Below are positions 51,366 to 59,341 of a DNA stretch of 64,000 nt, in pieces. This DNA is from Dehalococcoidia bacterium UBA2991 (GTDB lineage: Bacteria > Chloroflexota > Dehalococcoidia > Tepidiformales > Tepidiformaceae): positions 6,522 to 70,521 of the forward strand of contig DEAD01000014.1 in NCBI GenBank assembly GCA_002346645.1, in the 5' to 3' direction. The notes beneath the pieces were generated by a model. It made no database searches and was not told the origin of the DNA. It was given only the letters and a program-made list of their open reading frames with translations. Each line of letters opens with the position of its first letter. The stretch's first letter is position 1. Made by a program: the position numbers and the translations under genes.

Positions 51366-52352
51366 TCAAGCCCGATTCCGCGGAACAGGTGGTTGATTGA
51401 CAGGGTTAAGAGGCTCTGCCCCCCCCAAAACTGCAACGATGTTACGGGCAGCCATCTCAGCCATATGTGCTCTGGTGGCGAAGCTAGCACTGCCAATGTG
51501 GGGAGTGATAATCACGTTTGGAAACCCATACAAGGGGTGGGTAAGAGGTAAGGGCTCAGGAACGGTAACGTCCAGGGCAGCACCACCAATAGTTCCCGCC
51601 CTTAAAGCCTCCACGAGCGCATCCTGATCGACCACCCCACCTCGGGCTGTATTCACAAGAATCGCCGTTTCCTTCATGACGGCTAACTCTTGAGAACCTA
51701 TGAGATGCTCAGTCACAGGCGAATAGGGGACATGGAGGCTAACAAAGTCAGCGCGCTGAAGAAGATCATTGAGCGAAACTTTCTCCACTCCAAGCTCCTG
51801 CTCGATCCCCGGCCTGGAGGTCCGGGTAGCAGCAAGCACCGTCATGCCGAAACCATGGGCACGCCGGGCAACAGCCTGTCCAATCTCTCCTAGGCCAACT
51901 ATTCCAATAGTCGCACCGAAGGGGTCAGGGCCGAGAAAAGCGGTTGGTGACCACATCTGCCAACCGCCATCACGAGTGTCACGGTCACTAAGGACAACAT
52001 TCCGGGCTGCAGCCAGAAGCAAGGCAAATGCAAGATCAGCCGTCGTCTCGTGAAGAACACCAGGGGTATTAGTTGCCCAAACGCCAGCTTGGGAAGCGGC
52101 CACAATATCGATGTTGTCGTAACCAACAGCCATGTTCGCTACCACACATAGACGTTCAGCCTCGATAAGAAGGTCCTGACCGATAGGATCGGTAACCATA
52201 GTGAGCGCTGCATCAGCCTGGAGCAGGCTTTCTCGGAGAGCATTGGCAGGAGGAGGAAGATCATCAGGCCAAACGGCGACATCATGACCGGCCCCTTGTA
52301 AGAGCTCCACTGCTCGACCCGGCACGCGGCGGGTAACAAAGACCTGTCCCAC
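51366..52352 (-). CDS. D-2-hydroxyacid dehydrogenase (glyoxylate/hydroxypyruvate reductase type)
   Basis: 328 residues. The NAD(P) motif is IGIVGLGEIGQAVARRAHGF; catalytic Arg in NTARGGVVDQ, Glu in DVTVPEP, His in ITPHIGSAS. VANMAVGYDNID marks the substrate domain. It is closest to glycerate/glyoxylate reductases; ATRTSR after the Rossmann fold suggests NADPH. GTG 52352 is supported by a TAGAAT 8 nt upstream. Confidence 0.9.
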   Translation of the reverse strand: MGQVFVTRRVPGRAVELLQGAGHDVAVWPDDLPPPANALRESLLQADAALTMVTDPIGQDLLIEAERLCVVANMAVGYDNIDIVAASQAGVWATNTPGVLHETTADLAFALLLAAARNVVLSDRDTRDGGWQMWSPTAFLGPDPFGATIGIVGLGEIGQAVARRAHGFGMTVLAATRTSRPGIEQELGVEKVSLNDLLQRADFVSLHVPYSPVTEHLIGSQELAVMKETAILVNTARGGVVDQDALVEALRAGTIGGAALDVTVPEPLPLTHPLYGFPNVIITPHIGSASFATRAHMAEMAARNIVAVLGGAEPLNPVNQPPVPRNRA

Positions 52353-52360
52353 AGAAACAG

Positions 52361-52366
52361 ATTCTA
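52361..52366 (-). promoter_or_regulatory. Putative -10 box (TAGAAT) of the hydroxyacid dehydrogenase gene
   Basis: TAGAAT on the minus strand ends 8 nt before GTG 52352, predicting a leaderless mRNA. Confidence 0.6.
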
Positions 52367-52413
52367 CGTCGGCTGCTACCTACGACCAGGGCTCCCTACA
52401 GAAATTGAGGCGC

Positions 52414-52419
52414 TACGAT
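52414..52419 (+). promoter_or_regulatory. Putative -10 box (TACGAT) of the 73-residue gene
   Basis: TACGAT lies 56 nt upstream of ATG 52476. The predicted leader of about 50 nt holds AGGAG, so this unit is leadered. Confidence 0.45.
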
Positions 52420-52475
52420 AGAAGACAATCCACACAAAATCGCCCTTCAGGGTGAAGCGAGAACAGGAGCACTAC

Positions 52476-52697
52476 ATGGGAAACAAGGAGATTACAGCCC
52501 TCATTGACATCCTGACACGCGAGAACGAACGAGGCCGAGAGAGCCACGTACTGGGCAGTTGGACCATCAGCTTCGACAAGTCGCGAGCCGCCTTTGTATT
52601 CGATAAATGCGAGAACCAGGGGTATTGCGAGGAACGCCCCAGCGTGATCAATGTCGGAGGAGAGGTACTAGATCCTGGAGGGCCCCTTTTTAGTTAG
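52476..52697 (+). CDS. Small hypothetical protein
   Basis: 73 residues, not recognised. Polar, with an N-terminal helix-like EITALIDILTRENERG and a C-terminal part with two Cys (KCENQGYC). ATG 52476 has AGGAG 6 nt upstream, better than GTG 52452. Its end overlaps that of the convergent 320-residue gene by 8 nt. The ribosome site and upstream -10 make it a credible gene. Confidence 0.6.
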   Translation: MGNKEITALIDILTRENERGRESHVLGSWTISFDKSRAAFVFDKCENQGYCEERPSVINVGGEVLDPGGPLFS

Positions 52698-53652
52698 GCA
52701 GGGGAGCGTCCCAGGGAAGGGTGCCAGCTTGGGGGTCAAGAACCACGCGGACCTGACCATCTGCAACCACAGCAATAAGGTCATAACCCGAGTAAAGAGT
52801 GGGATCCATTCCCCTTAGAGTTAGGGATACCTTCTCGCTAGAGAGTTCGGTTGCAGCAGCAAGAATAACGAGGGCACGAGCGTCAGCAGACGGCCGAACC
52901 ACACCTTGAGCTTCACGTAGGAGCTTACGGAGCGTGCGACGAAGAGCCGCACTGGCCTCATCACCCTGAGCAACTGGAGAGCCAATCACAAAAGAGCGGT
53001 CTCCCGAAAGTTTATTGGCACTCCAGACATCGTCGGCAGAGATAACACAGGAATCGTCGACATCAGGTTGTCCTGCTGCAAGGACAATTCGCTCAATAAG
53101 CTCCGTACGTTCGTCCTCCCCCTCAGGCAGACGGAATAAGTCCTGAGCGTTGAGTTGAAAGGACCCAGCAACACGATTCGTAAACTGTGCCCATAACGGA
53201 GATAAGCCCCCAAGCACAGTGACCACAGAGCCATCAAGGCTAGTGCGCCGCAGATAGAGATTGACCGGCCTTCTCAACTCCAAGCGATCCCCATCAACAG
53301 GGCGTGCCTCCCGCGCCACAAGGGCAAGCTCGCTCAAGCCAGGTTCACCTACCGGTAATTCAGCACCAGGTGGAATCCACATGGCATAGGAAAGACCTTC
53401 AAGGTCCAGACGCTGCTCCACTGAAGCACGAGCTGCCTCGAAGGGTAGATCGGCATCACCATGCACGGAATTGACGAGCGTGCATACAAGCTCCCAGTGG
53501 CGTCCTACGTTGATCCGGGCACTTCCCAGCGCCTCACCCTCTAGGAAGCTTTCTTTAACCTGTGTACTGCGCGCATAGCGACGCCCAAACCAATCAAGGA
53601 ACACAAGAAGAGCTGCTTCACTGAGATCGGAGGGATAAAGGCGCTCAGCCAC
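52690..53652 (-). CDS. Hypothetical protein downstream of rplY
   Basis: 320 residues, not recognised. It looks soluble, mixed alpha/beta, without signal or membrane segments. Notable segments are LVFLDWFGRRYARSTQV near the N-terminus, RRPVNLYLRRTSLDGSVVTV in the middle, and a C-terminal GYDLIAVVADGQVRVVLDP. It starts 9 nt after rplY, so it is co-expressed with bL25, which hints at a translation- or stress-linked role, by position only. Confidence 0.7.
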   Translation of the reverse strand: MAERLYPSDLSEAALLVFLDWFGRRYARSTQVKESFLEGEALGSARINVGRHWELVCTLVNSVHGDADLPFEAARASVEQRLDLEGLSYAMWIPPGAELPVGEPGLSELALVAREARPVDGDRLELRRPVNLYLRRTSLDGSVVTVLGGLSPLWAQFTNRVAGSFQLNAQDLFRLPEGEDERTELIERIVLAAGQPDVDDSCVISADDVWSANKLSGDRSFVIGSPVAQGDEASAALRRTLRKLLREAQGVVRPSADARALVILAAATELSSEKVSLTLRGMDPTLYSGYDLIAVVADGQVRVVLDPQAGTLPWDAPLPN

Positions 53653-53661
53653 AACAGGGCA

Positions 53662-54348
53662 TCAGGCCTCTTCGTCGGCCCCTTCTGCAGAGGACTCGGC
53701 GCCTTCCTCGCCCTCCATGGCCTCGCCTTCTTCGCCCTCTTCGCCTTCCAGCTCCTCCCCCTCTTCTTCCTCGCCTTCAATAGTGAGTCGCGGAGCATCG
53801 ACAGTAGCCACGCCAATGTCGGAGGCAGCCAAAACCTCAACACCTTCGGGCACCTCTAAGTCCCCTACGCTAAGGCTCAGCTCAAAGTTTTCAATTGAAC
53901 TAACGTCAAGTTCGATAGCTTCTGGAATATCGAGAGGAAGACAACGGATAGCTACCGTCTCAAGGTTCTGTAGCAGGGTGCCACCAAGATCGGTTACAGC
54001 AGGTGGTATCCCTACCAGCCGGATAGCGGTGGTCGTCTGAATGGGACGGTTGAGATCAACCTGATAGAAGTCAACGTGAATGGGATCGCCAGTACCGCCT
54101 TCACGGTCAAGACCACGAACCAGCACGTGTCGAGATTCCTTCTCACCTTCGATACTGAGCTCGAACATACTCCGGATTCCAGCCTGGCCGATCGCTCGTC
54201 GGAAATCACGACCATCTAACTGGATAGCTGTCGATTCAACACCACGTCCGTAGACGTTAGCGGGCAGAACCCCTTCCCGGCGTAGGTTCTTGACCTTCTT
54301 GCCGAGCACGGTGCGGCTTTTAGCCGCTAAGGTGAGTTGGTCTGGCAT
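53662..54348 (-). CDS. rplY: 50S ribosomal protein bL25 (CTC/general stress form)
   Basis: 228 residues: the 5S-rRNA-binding bL25 domain (SRTVLGKKVKNLRREGVLPANVYG begins it, given in part), the CTC TL5-like second domain (ELDVSSIENFELSLSVGDLEVPEG region), and a very acidic Glu/Gly tail of about 35 residues. ATG 54348 has AGGAG 6 nt upstream. It forms an operon with the unknown gene downstream. Confidence 0.93.
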   Translation of the reverse strand: MPDQLTLAAKSRTVLGKKVKNLRREGVLPANVYGRGVESTAIQLDGRDFRRAIGQAGIRSMFELSIEGEKESRHVLVRGLDREGGTGDPIHVDFYQVDLNRPIQTTTAIRLVGIPPAVTDLGGTLLQNLETVAIRCLPLDIPEAIELDVSSIENFELSLSVGDLEVPEGVEVLAASDIGVATVDAPRLTIEGEEEEGEELEGEEGEEGEAMEGEEGAESSAEGADEEA

Positions 54349-54417
54349 GGTGTCTCCTGGGCGACGCGCTTAATACGCGCCTAAACACTCTCTAACTTGG
54401 GAGCGGTAAGGGTGGGA

Positions 54418-54705
54418 TCAGGCGGGCTTCAGCTCATTCACGCGGTTGCGAACAGCATCCTTGTCCTCAAACCACTGTGCGTTTAGAGCGGTGTACTCTG
54501 CCTCTTCCTCAGGAACGTCGTCTTCGGCAAAGATAGCGGTTACCGGACATGCAGGCTCGCAAGCGCCACAGTCAATGCACTCATCCGGCTGGATATAGAG
54601 CATGCGATCTCCCTCTTCATCGAAGTAGATGCAGTCAACTGGACAAACCTCTACGCAAGACTGGTCTTGGACATCGACGCAAGGGGTCGTGATGACGTAG
54701 GTCAT
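54418..54705 (-). CDS. Ferredoxin, 7Fe/8Fe type
   Basis: 95 residues. The first cluster motif is degenerate (CVDVQDQSCVEVCPVDCI, as in 3Fe-4S/7Fe ferredoxins) and the second is a complete CIDCGACEPACP. A C-terminal acidic helix EEEAEYTALNAQWFEDKD is typical of FdxA. It is an electron carrier of unknown partner. MTYVITTPC is the conserved start at 54705; the longer frame to 54852 is not coding. Confidence 0.93.
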   Translation of the reverse strand: MTYVITTPCVDVQDQSCVEVCPVDCIYFDEEGDRMLYIQPDECIDCGACEPACPVTAIFAEDDVPEEEAEYTALNAQWFEDKDAVRNRVNELKPA

Positions 54706-54814
54706 GCTCTTGGATCCTCTCGACTTTGTCTTAGGGCCGCCAGCTGCGACCGTTATCGAATAGTACAACCCGATCCGGTATGTGTGAAGCGAAGCACAAT
54801 AGGCACAGGCAGGA

Positions 54815-55489
54815 CTAACCCTCGAGAGCAGCGACAAAGGGCACCGGGTCACCAGTGCGAAGGTCCACAGAGTAGAAACGGCGAGCCTTTATTTCCTCGA
54901 TCAACTGGCTCTCATCTTCAATATCATGTTCAAAGAAAGTGGCGCATTTTCCGATATCACTGATGGCATGAGAATCAGTGCCAGCGGTACCGGGCATCTC
55001 TAAGCGCTCACAGAGCCGCCTAGAAAATTCGTTCTCGGAATCACTACCACGCCCGTTGAAGGCCTCCAGCGCATCACAGAACTCATACGCTGGGTTACGG
55101 CTGGCCTTTTCTAACGCGGCCTCGTACTTTTCCTCGCTGCTGGTAAACCAGGGCATCTGACGTCGATAGGGATGGGCCGCAACCATAACGCCACCTCCCT
55201 GCTCAACATACTTGGCAAGCTCAGCCGCACGATGCATCCCGAAAACATAGCGATCGATACCAAAAGCGAGAATGTGCCCGTCATCAGTACTGATTTCAAC
55301 GCCAGCAAGCACAAGGAAATTGTGCTTGGCGCGAAGCTCCTCAATCTCTTCCTGGTCCCAAACGGTGTCGTGCTCTGTAAAACAGATAGCATCAAGACCT
55401 GCGTTCTTCGCCCTAACAATCAGATCCTCTGGATTAAGGACGCTGTCATGGGAACGAGGCCAGGTATGGGCATGAAGATCAATGAGCAT
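54815..55489 (-). CDS. PHP-domain metal-dependent phosphoesterase
   Basis: 224 residues. PHP motifs: LIDLHAHTWPRS (His-x-His), CFTEHDTVW, LAGVEIST, VAAHPYRRQ and GTDSHAISDIG. It is similar to TrpH/YciV-like phosphoesterases acting on nucleotide or RNA 5' ends or phosphometabolites. I use ATG 55489; a GTG at 55510 is possible. TAGAGT ends 11 nt upstream of the ATG, so the leader is at most a few nt. Confidence 0.85.
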   Translation of the reverse strand: MLIDLHAHTWPRSHDSVLNPEDLIVRAKNAGLDAICFTEHDTVWDQEEIEELRAKHNFLVLAGVEISTDDGHILAFGIDRYVFGMHRAAELAKYVEQGGGVMVAAHPYRRQMPWFTSSEEKYEAALEKASRNPAYEFCDALEAFNGRGSDSENEFSRRLCERLEMPGTAGTDSHAISDIGKCATFFEHDIEDESQLIEEIKARRFYSVDLRTGDPVPFVAALEG

Positions 55490-55562
55490 GGCCGAGGGTG
55501 ACTCTACCACGTTCGGCGGTTTCGCTTAGCGTAGAGAGGACTGAAGCGGTAAGAGGAAGGCA

Positions 55563-56213
55563 ATGCGGCTGCGAAAAGTTCTGCAATTACGAAAGAAACC
55601 GGCCAAGCCGGTCTCCTGGATAGTTGTGGGTCTAGGGAATCCGGGGGAGGCCTATAGTCGCAATCGTCACAATATTGGGGTCTGGACGATAAACGAACTG
55701 GCTCGGCAGCTAGGGGTAAAGCTTAATGCGGAGGGCCGATCAATCCGCATCGCATATGGGGTACTAGCGGGCGAGCAAGTCGCCCTAGTCCGGCCAAGAA
55801 CTTATGTAAATGAAAGTGGAGTCGCCTTAGTTCAGGCACTGAAAGCAACCAGCTGCCCGTTGATTCGCACGATTGTCGTATATGACGAGCTCGACCTACC
55901 AATAGGAGCAGTGCGTCTCCGAGAGGGTGGAGGAACCGGCGGCCACAACGGCCTGAAATCAATCATCACAGAAACAGGTCCGGAATTTGTACGGGTGAGG
56001 CTTGGCATCGGCCGTCCTCTAATAGACGGCAAGCCAACAAGAGATCCCGATGTCATCGCCAGTTACGTGCTCTCCAATCCCGAAGGGGAGGAACGGGCCA
56101 ATCTGGAAGAAACCACTCGTTACGCAGCTGACGCAGTAAAGACGATCGTTTCGGAGGGGGTAGATCAGGCCAGCACACGCTTTAACCGGCAAGGCTTGGA
56201 AAACCAAGCCTGA
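55563..56213 (+). CDS. pth: Peptidyl-tRNA hydrolase
   Basis: 216 residues. SWIVVGLGNPGEAYSRNRHNIG includes the conserved Asn and the catalytic His of HN(I/V)G, RPRTYVNESG is the usual MNxSG-type loop, and YDELDLPIGAVRLREGGGTGGHNGLKS the second catalytic segment (quoted in pieces). It recycles peptidyl-tRNA. ATG 55563 follows AGGAAGG. The N-terminus has about 15 extra basic residues. Confidence 0.94.
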   Translation: MRLRKVLQLRKKPAKPVSWIVVGLGNPGEAYSRNRHNIGVWTINELARQLGVKLNAEGRSIRIAYGVLAGEQVALVRPRTYVNESGVALVQALKATSCPLIRTIVVYDELDLPIGAVRLREGGGTGGHNGLKSIITETGPEFVRVRLGIGRPLIDGKPTRDPDVIASYVLSNPEGEERANLEETTRYAADAVKTIVSEGVDQASTRFNRQGLENQA

Positions 56214-56287
56214 CCGGTAACAACCGGCCGTGTAGATTCGTTTTCGGAAGGCCTTACAGCGAGTTTCTTAGGCGCGAGGGAGTACAG

Positions 56288-57262
56288 ATGGCGGGAAGAC
56301 TTGAAGGCAAGGTTGCAATAGTGACAGGCGCGGGGCGTGGAATCGGAAAAGGGGAAGCTCTCTTACTCGCCGAGCAAGGAGCACGAGTTGTAGTGAATGA
56401 TCTCGGCGGCTCCCCCGATGGTGAGGGAGCGGATTCCTCCCCGGCAGACGAGGTTGTGGCAGAAATTGTAGCTGGTGGTGGTAAAGCAGTGGCCAACTAT
56501 GACTCCGTGGCCTCTATGGAGGGCGGCGAGAGAATCGTGCAGACAGCCCTAGACAACTTCGGAAGCCTCGACATCCTAATTAACAACGCCGGCATCCTAC
56601 GGGACCGCATGGTCTTCAACATGACCGAGGCGGAGTGGGATTCAGTTGTTGCAGTGCACCTCAAGGGTCACTTTACGACGACGAAATACGCGAGCCTCGT
56701 CTTCCGACAGCAACGCTCTGGACGCATCGTCAACACGTCATCGGAATCCGGGCTAGGGAACATGGGGCAGGCAAACTATGCAGCAGCCAAAGAAGGCATC
56801 GTAGGGTTAACTCGAACATGCGCACTCGACTTAGGGCGGTATGGAGTGACAGTAAATGCGATCAGGCCTCGGGCAGGAACTCGACTCACCCTATCTCCTG
56901 AGTTGCGGGAAGCAATGCGTCGCGCCCGCGCCTCGCGCCAAACCACCAACGGCAATAGCGACAACAGTGAAGGCAACGACGCTAACTCAGGACAGGCAAT
57001 CTCACAGATGGACGTTCTTGAGCCAGAGATGATAGCGCCATTAGTTGTGTTCCTGTGTACTGAAGCAGCAGCCAACGTGAATGGTCGAGACTTCGTCGTA
57101 GGTGGCGACGAAGTCTCCCTGATGACGATTCCCACAAAGCAGGCAACTATCCACCGCGAGGGTGGCTGGGATTTAGATTCCCTAGAACGAGTCTTTCCCC
57201 GCGTCATCGGCACTGAAGTGAGCAACCCTGCCCCTGCGCAGACTCCAAAAACCAACAACTAG
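56288..57262 (+). CDS. Short-chain dehydrogenase, MFE-2-like paralogue
   Basis: 324 residues. VTGAGRGIGKGEALLLAEQG cofactor site, intact NNAGILRDRMVFNMTEAEWD, and the Ser-Tyr-Lys triad in SSESGLGN...YAAAK. It is closely similar to the SDR at 49.7 kb over its whole length, with a 12-residue identical stretch, but it keeps NNAG. It probably oxidises 3-hydroxyacyl-CoA. It carries an Asn/Ser/Asp-rich insert near residue 220. It has no hydratase partner adjacent. Confidence 0.88.
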   Translation: MAGRLEGKVAIVTGAGRGIGKGEALLLAEQGARVVVNDLGGSPDGEGADSSPADEVVAEIVAGGGKAVANYDSVASMEGGERIVQTALDNFGSLDILINNAGILRDRMVFNMTEAEWDSVVAVHLKGHFTTTKYASLVFRQQRSGRIVNTSSESGLGNMGQANYAAAKEGIVGLTRTCALDLGRYGVTVNAIRPRAGTRLTLSPELREAMRRARASRQTTNGNSDNSEGNDANSGQAISQMDVLEPEMIAPLVVFLCTEAAANVNGRDFVVGGDEVSLMTIPTKQATIHREGGWDLDSLERVFPRVIGTEVSNPAPAQTPKTNN

Positions 57263-57286
57263 GCAGCACACGGACAGGGGCTCCCT

Positions 57287-57292
57287 TAGGCT
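57287..57292 (+). promoter_or_regulatory. Putative -10 box (TAGGCT) of the metal-receptor-like gene
   Basis: TAGGCT ends 6 nt before ATG 57299, the same box as before the cysteine desulfurase gene. A leaderless mRNA is predicted. Confidence 0.6.
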
Positions 57293-57298
57293 CTGATC

Positions 57299-58033
57299 AT
57301 GACAACGCAGCGAATCGTATCGCTTGTCCCGAGTCTGACCGAGCTCGTCTGTTGGTTAGGTTGCGAGGAGACCCTGGTAGGTCGAACTCGTTTCTGTGAG
57401 GAGCCTGCCAGCACAATCCAAAAGGTTCCAACAGTGGGGGGCACTAAGAACCCCGACGTGGCAGCCATCACCGCAACAGAACCGGACCTGGTCATCGCAA
57501 ACCAGGAGGAAAACCGACGAGAAGACGTAGAAGCTCTGCGCAAGGCTGGTCTGAACGTATTGGTAACCAACCCAAACAGCATGGAAGAAACCTTAGCGAT
57601 GATCCTCAATCTGGGAGTTGTCCTAAGACAACAGAAGAAAGCCACAGAATTAGTAGAAGAAGTACGGGCCGTAATTGGAGAGAGCGGAGACGCGCGAAAG
57701 AAAGCCCTGTTCGTTCCCATCTGGCAAAACCCACTCATGGGCCTGGCCGGCGATACCTACGGAAATGCGTTGCTAATTGCGGTAGGGGCAGAGAATATCC
57801 TAGCTGGAGAATCACGCTATCCCGAGTTGACGTGGCAGGAGGTGGAAGCGCTTTCGCCTGAGGCGATCTTGCTACCAGACGAGCCATTCCCTTTCACCCA
57901 ACAGCACGTACCTAAGTTTGCCTCCATCGCCCCGACTACAGTGGTCGATGGCAAGCTTCTCTGGTGGTACGGACCACGAATACCAGAAGCTATCCGAGAG
58001 CTAAGGCGCATCATCGCAGAACTACCGACCTAG
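57299..58033 (+). CDS. Helical-backbone metal-receptor protein (BtuF-like, no signal peptide)
   Basis: 244 residues with the class III substrate-binding fold: RIVSLVPSLTELVCWLG at the very N-terminus, VGRTRFCEEPAS, KVPTVGGTKNPDVAAI and LPDEPFPFT. It is like BtuF/FhuD periplasmic binding proteins but starts directly with strand 1 and has no export signal, so it is probably cytoplasmic. No ABC transporter genes are nearby. The ligand (cobalamin, corrinoid or haem) is unknown. Confidence 0.82.
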   Translation: MTTQRIVSLVPSLTELVCWLGCEETLVGRTRFCEEPASTIQKVPTVGGTKNPDVAAITATEPDLVIANQEENRREDVEALRKAGLNVLVTNPNSMEETLAMILNLGVVLRQQKKATELVEEVRAVIGESGDARKKALFVPIWQNPLMGLAGDTYGNALLIAVGAENILAGESRYPELTWQEVEALSPEAILLPDEPFPFTQQHVPKFASIAPTTVVDGKLLWWYGPRIPEAIRELRRIIAELPT

Positions 58034-58037
58034 AAAG

Positions 58038-58832
58038 CTAGCGCCCCTGGAAGTTGGGCTCCCTTTTCTCAACAAAAGCGAGACGTCCTTCCTGCACATC
58101 TTCCGTTTGCTGCATGTAGTTCTGATAGTAGTGTTCCATCTCAACCTGCTCCTCAATACCCCTGTGAAGGCTATCGCGCACGAGCTTCTTGGAGACTTCA
58201 ATAGCGACAGAGGGGCCGCGAGCTATCTCCCGAGCAAGATCACGCGCGCGACCCATAAGCTCCTCCCCAGGAGCAATCTCGCTGATCAGGCCGATTTCCT
58301 TTGCCTCGTCAGCACCCACCATGCGACCTGTGTACATCATGCGGAGAGCATGCTCGAGACCTACACGCCGAGGCAAAAGCCAGCTCGCGCCCGAGTCCGG
58401 AACAATTGCGCGCTTCACAAAAATGGAGCTGAAGCGCGCTTCCGTAGAGGCAATACGAATATCGCAAGCAAGGGCGAGAGAGAACCCTGCACCAACACAG
58501 ACACCATTGACCGCCGCTACAGTCGGCTTGTTACAAGCATAGACAAAAGCGGGTCCTAGCATATTGCTGCGAGTAATACCGGAACGCCCCGGAAACGGTC
58601 GCTTTACGCGGTTACCACCCCGAGCAGTGAGGTCGGTGCCAGAACTGAAGCCACGACCTGCACCCGTTAACAGGACACAGCGGACATTGTCGTCGTCATT
58701 GGCGATAGCAATCGCGTGCTCGATCTCAGCAACGGTGTCCAGGCTGATAGCGTTGAGCTTCTCAGGCTTGTTGAGAGTGAGTTCCGCAACCCCATCAGCA
58801 TCAATCTCCCAGAGGATGTCCTCAAATTCCAT
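58038..58832 (-). CDS. Enoyl-CoA hydratase/isomerase (crotonase) family protein
   Basis: 264 residues. Oxyanion-hole segments are TGAGRGFSSGTDL and NGVCVGAGFSLALACDIRIAS (in part); a catalytic Glu appears replaced, with FVKRAIVPDSGASWLLPRRVG reading like PaaG/isomerase subgroups that use an Asp. It acts on an acyl-CoA. ATG 58832 has GGAGG 6 nt upstream. It ends 4 nt from the convergent binding-protein gene. Confidence 0.9.
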   Translation of the reverse strand: MEFEDILWEIDADGVAELTLNKPEKLNAISLDTVAEIEHAIAIANDDDNVRCVLLTGAGRGFSSGTDLTARGGNRVKRPFPGRSGITRSNMLGPAFVYACNKPTVAAVNGVCVGAGFSLALACDIRIASTEARFSSIFVKRAIVPDSGASWLLPRRVGLEHALRMMYTGRMVGADEAKEIGLISEIAPGEELMGRARDLAREIARGPSVAIEVSKKLVRDSLHRGIEEQVEMEHYYQNYMQQTEDVQEGRLAFVEKREPNFQGR

Positions 58833-58889
58833 GCTCTGCCTCCGCAACAGCTATTGGGGAGCTAGCGTAAGGGAGGGAAAGCGTGGGGA

Positions 58890-59231
58890 CTACGGCTTTA
58901 CGGTGATCTGCAGACGCATCTGGGGGTGATAGTCACACGTGACGATGTATTCACCGGGAGTATCAAAACTCCAGACAAACACATCACCTGCTTCCATATT
59001 CGGAGACCGCTCTCTTTTGTCAAAAACAAGGTTGTGAACGGAAGTCTCAGCATTCCAAAAGTAAATAGGTTCACCAACTCGCACCTTGAGTTTCTTTGGC
59101 GAAAAAGCAAGGTCGTCCTGGGAGACTAAAGTGCCCTTTTCGGGGACATCGGGAGGGTAGGAGTTACCACTGGATGCACATCCAGCGACCATTAGAAACA
59201 GAACAATCGCTAGGAAAGAATGGCTAAACAC
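58890..59231 (-). CDS. Cupredoxin (plastocyanin-like) lipoprotein
   Basis: 113 residues. The signal peptide ends in LMVAGC, a lipobox with Cys18. The mature part is a blue-copper fold with type 1 ligands His66 (TSVHNLVF), Cys99, His102 and Met105 (VTCDYHPQM). It probably carries electrons at the outer face of the membrane. GTG 59231; no clear ribosome site. An aquaporin gene lies upstream beyond a strong hairpin. Confidence 0.88.
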   Translation of the reverse strand: MFSHSFLAIVLFLMVAGCASSGNSYPPDVPEKGTLVSQDDLAFSPKKLKVRVGEPIYFWNAETSVHNLVFDKRERSPNMEAGDVFVWSFDTPGEYIVTCDYHPQMRLQITVKP

Positions 59232-59278
59232 GTGACAATTGTGACGCAGCTAAGTAATGCAGGTAGACCGGAGACCAC

Positions 59279-59310
59279 AAGAGGCGCACTCCGAATGAAG
59301 TGCGCCTCTT
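59279..59310 (-). terminator. 12-bp hairpin between aquaporin and cupredoxin genes
   Basis: AAGAGGCGCACT and its exact complement flank an 8-nt loop, 32-63 nt after the aquaporin stop. It has no U-tract on either strand, so it may be a transcript-stabilising 3' hairpin or a factor-dependent terminator rather than a classical intrinsic one. Confidence 0.55.
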
Positions 59311-59341
59311 CGTGGATTTATTTTGCGAGGATACGAGGAGA

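Noticed and set aside
52660..52690. GGGCCCC followed by TTTTT as a terminator
   Set aside because: The potential stem is only about 3 bp and lies within the 3' end of the small coding frame.
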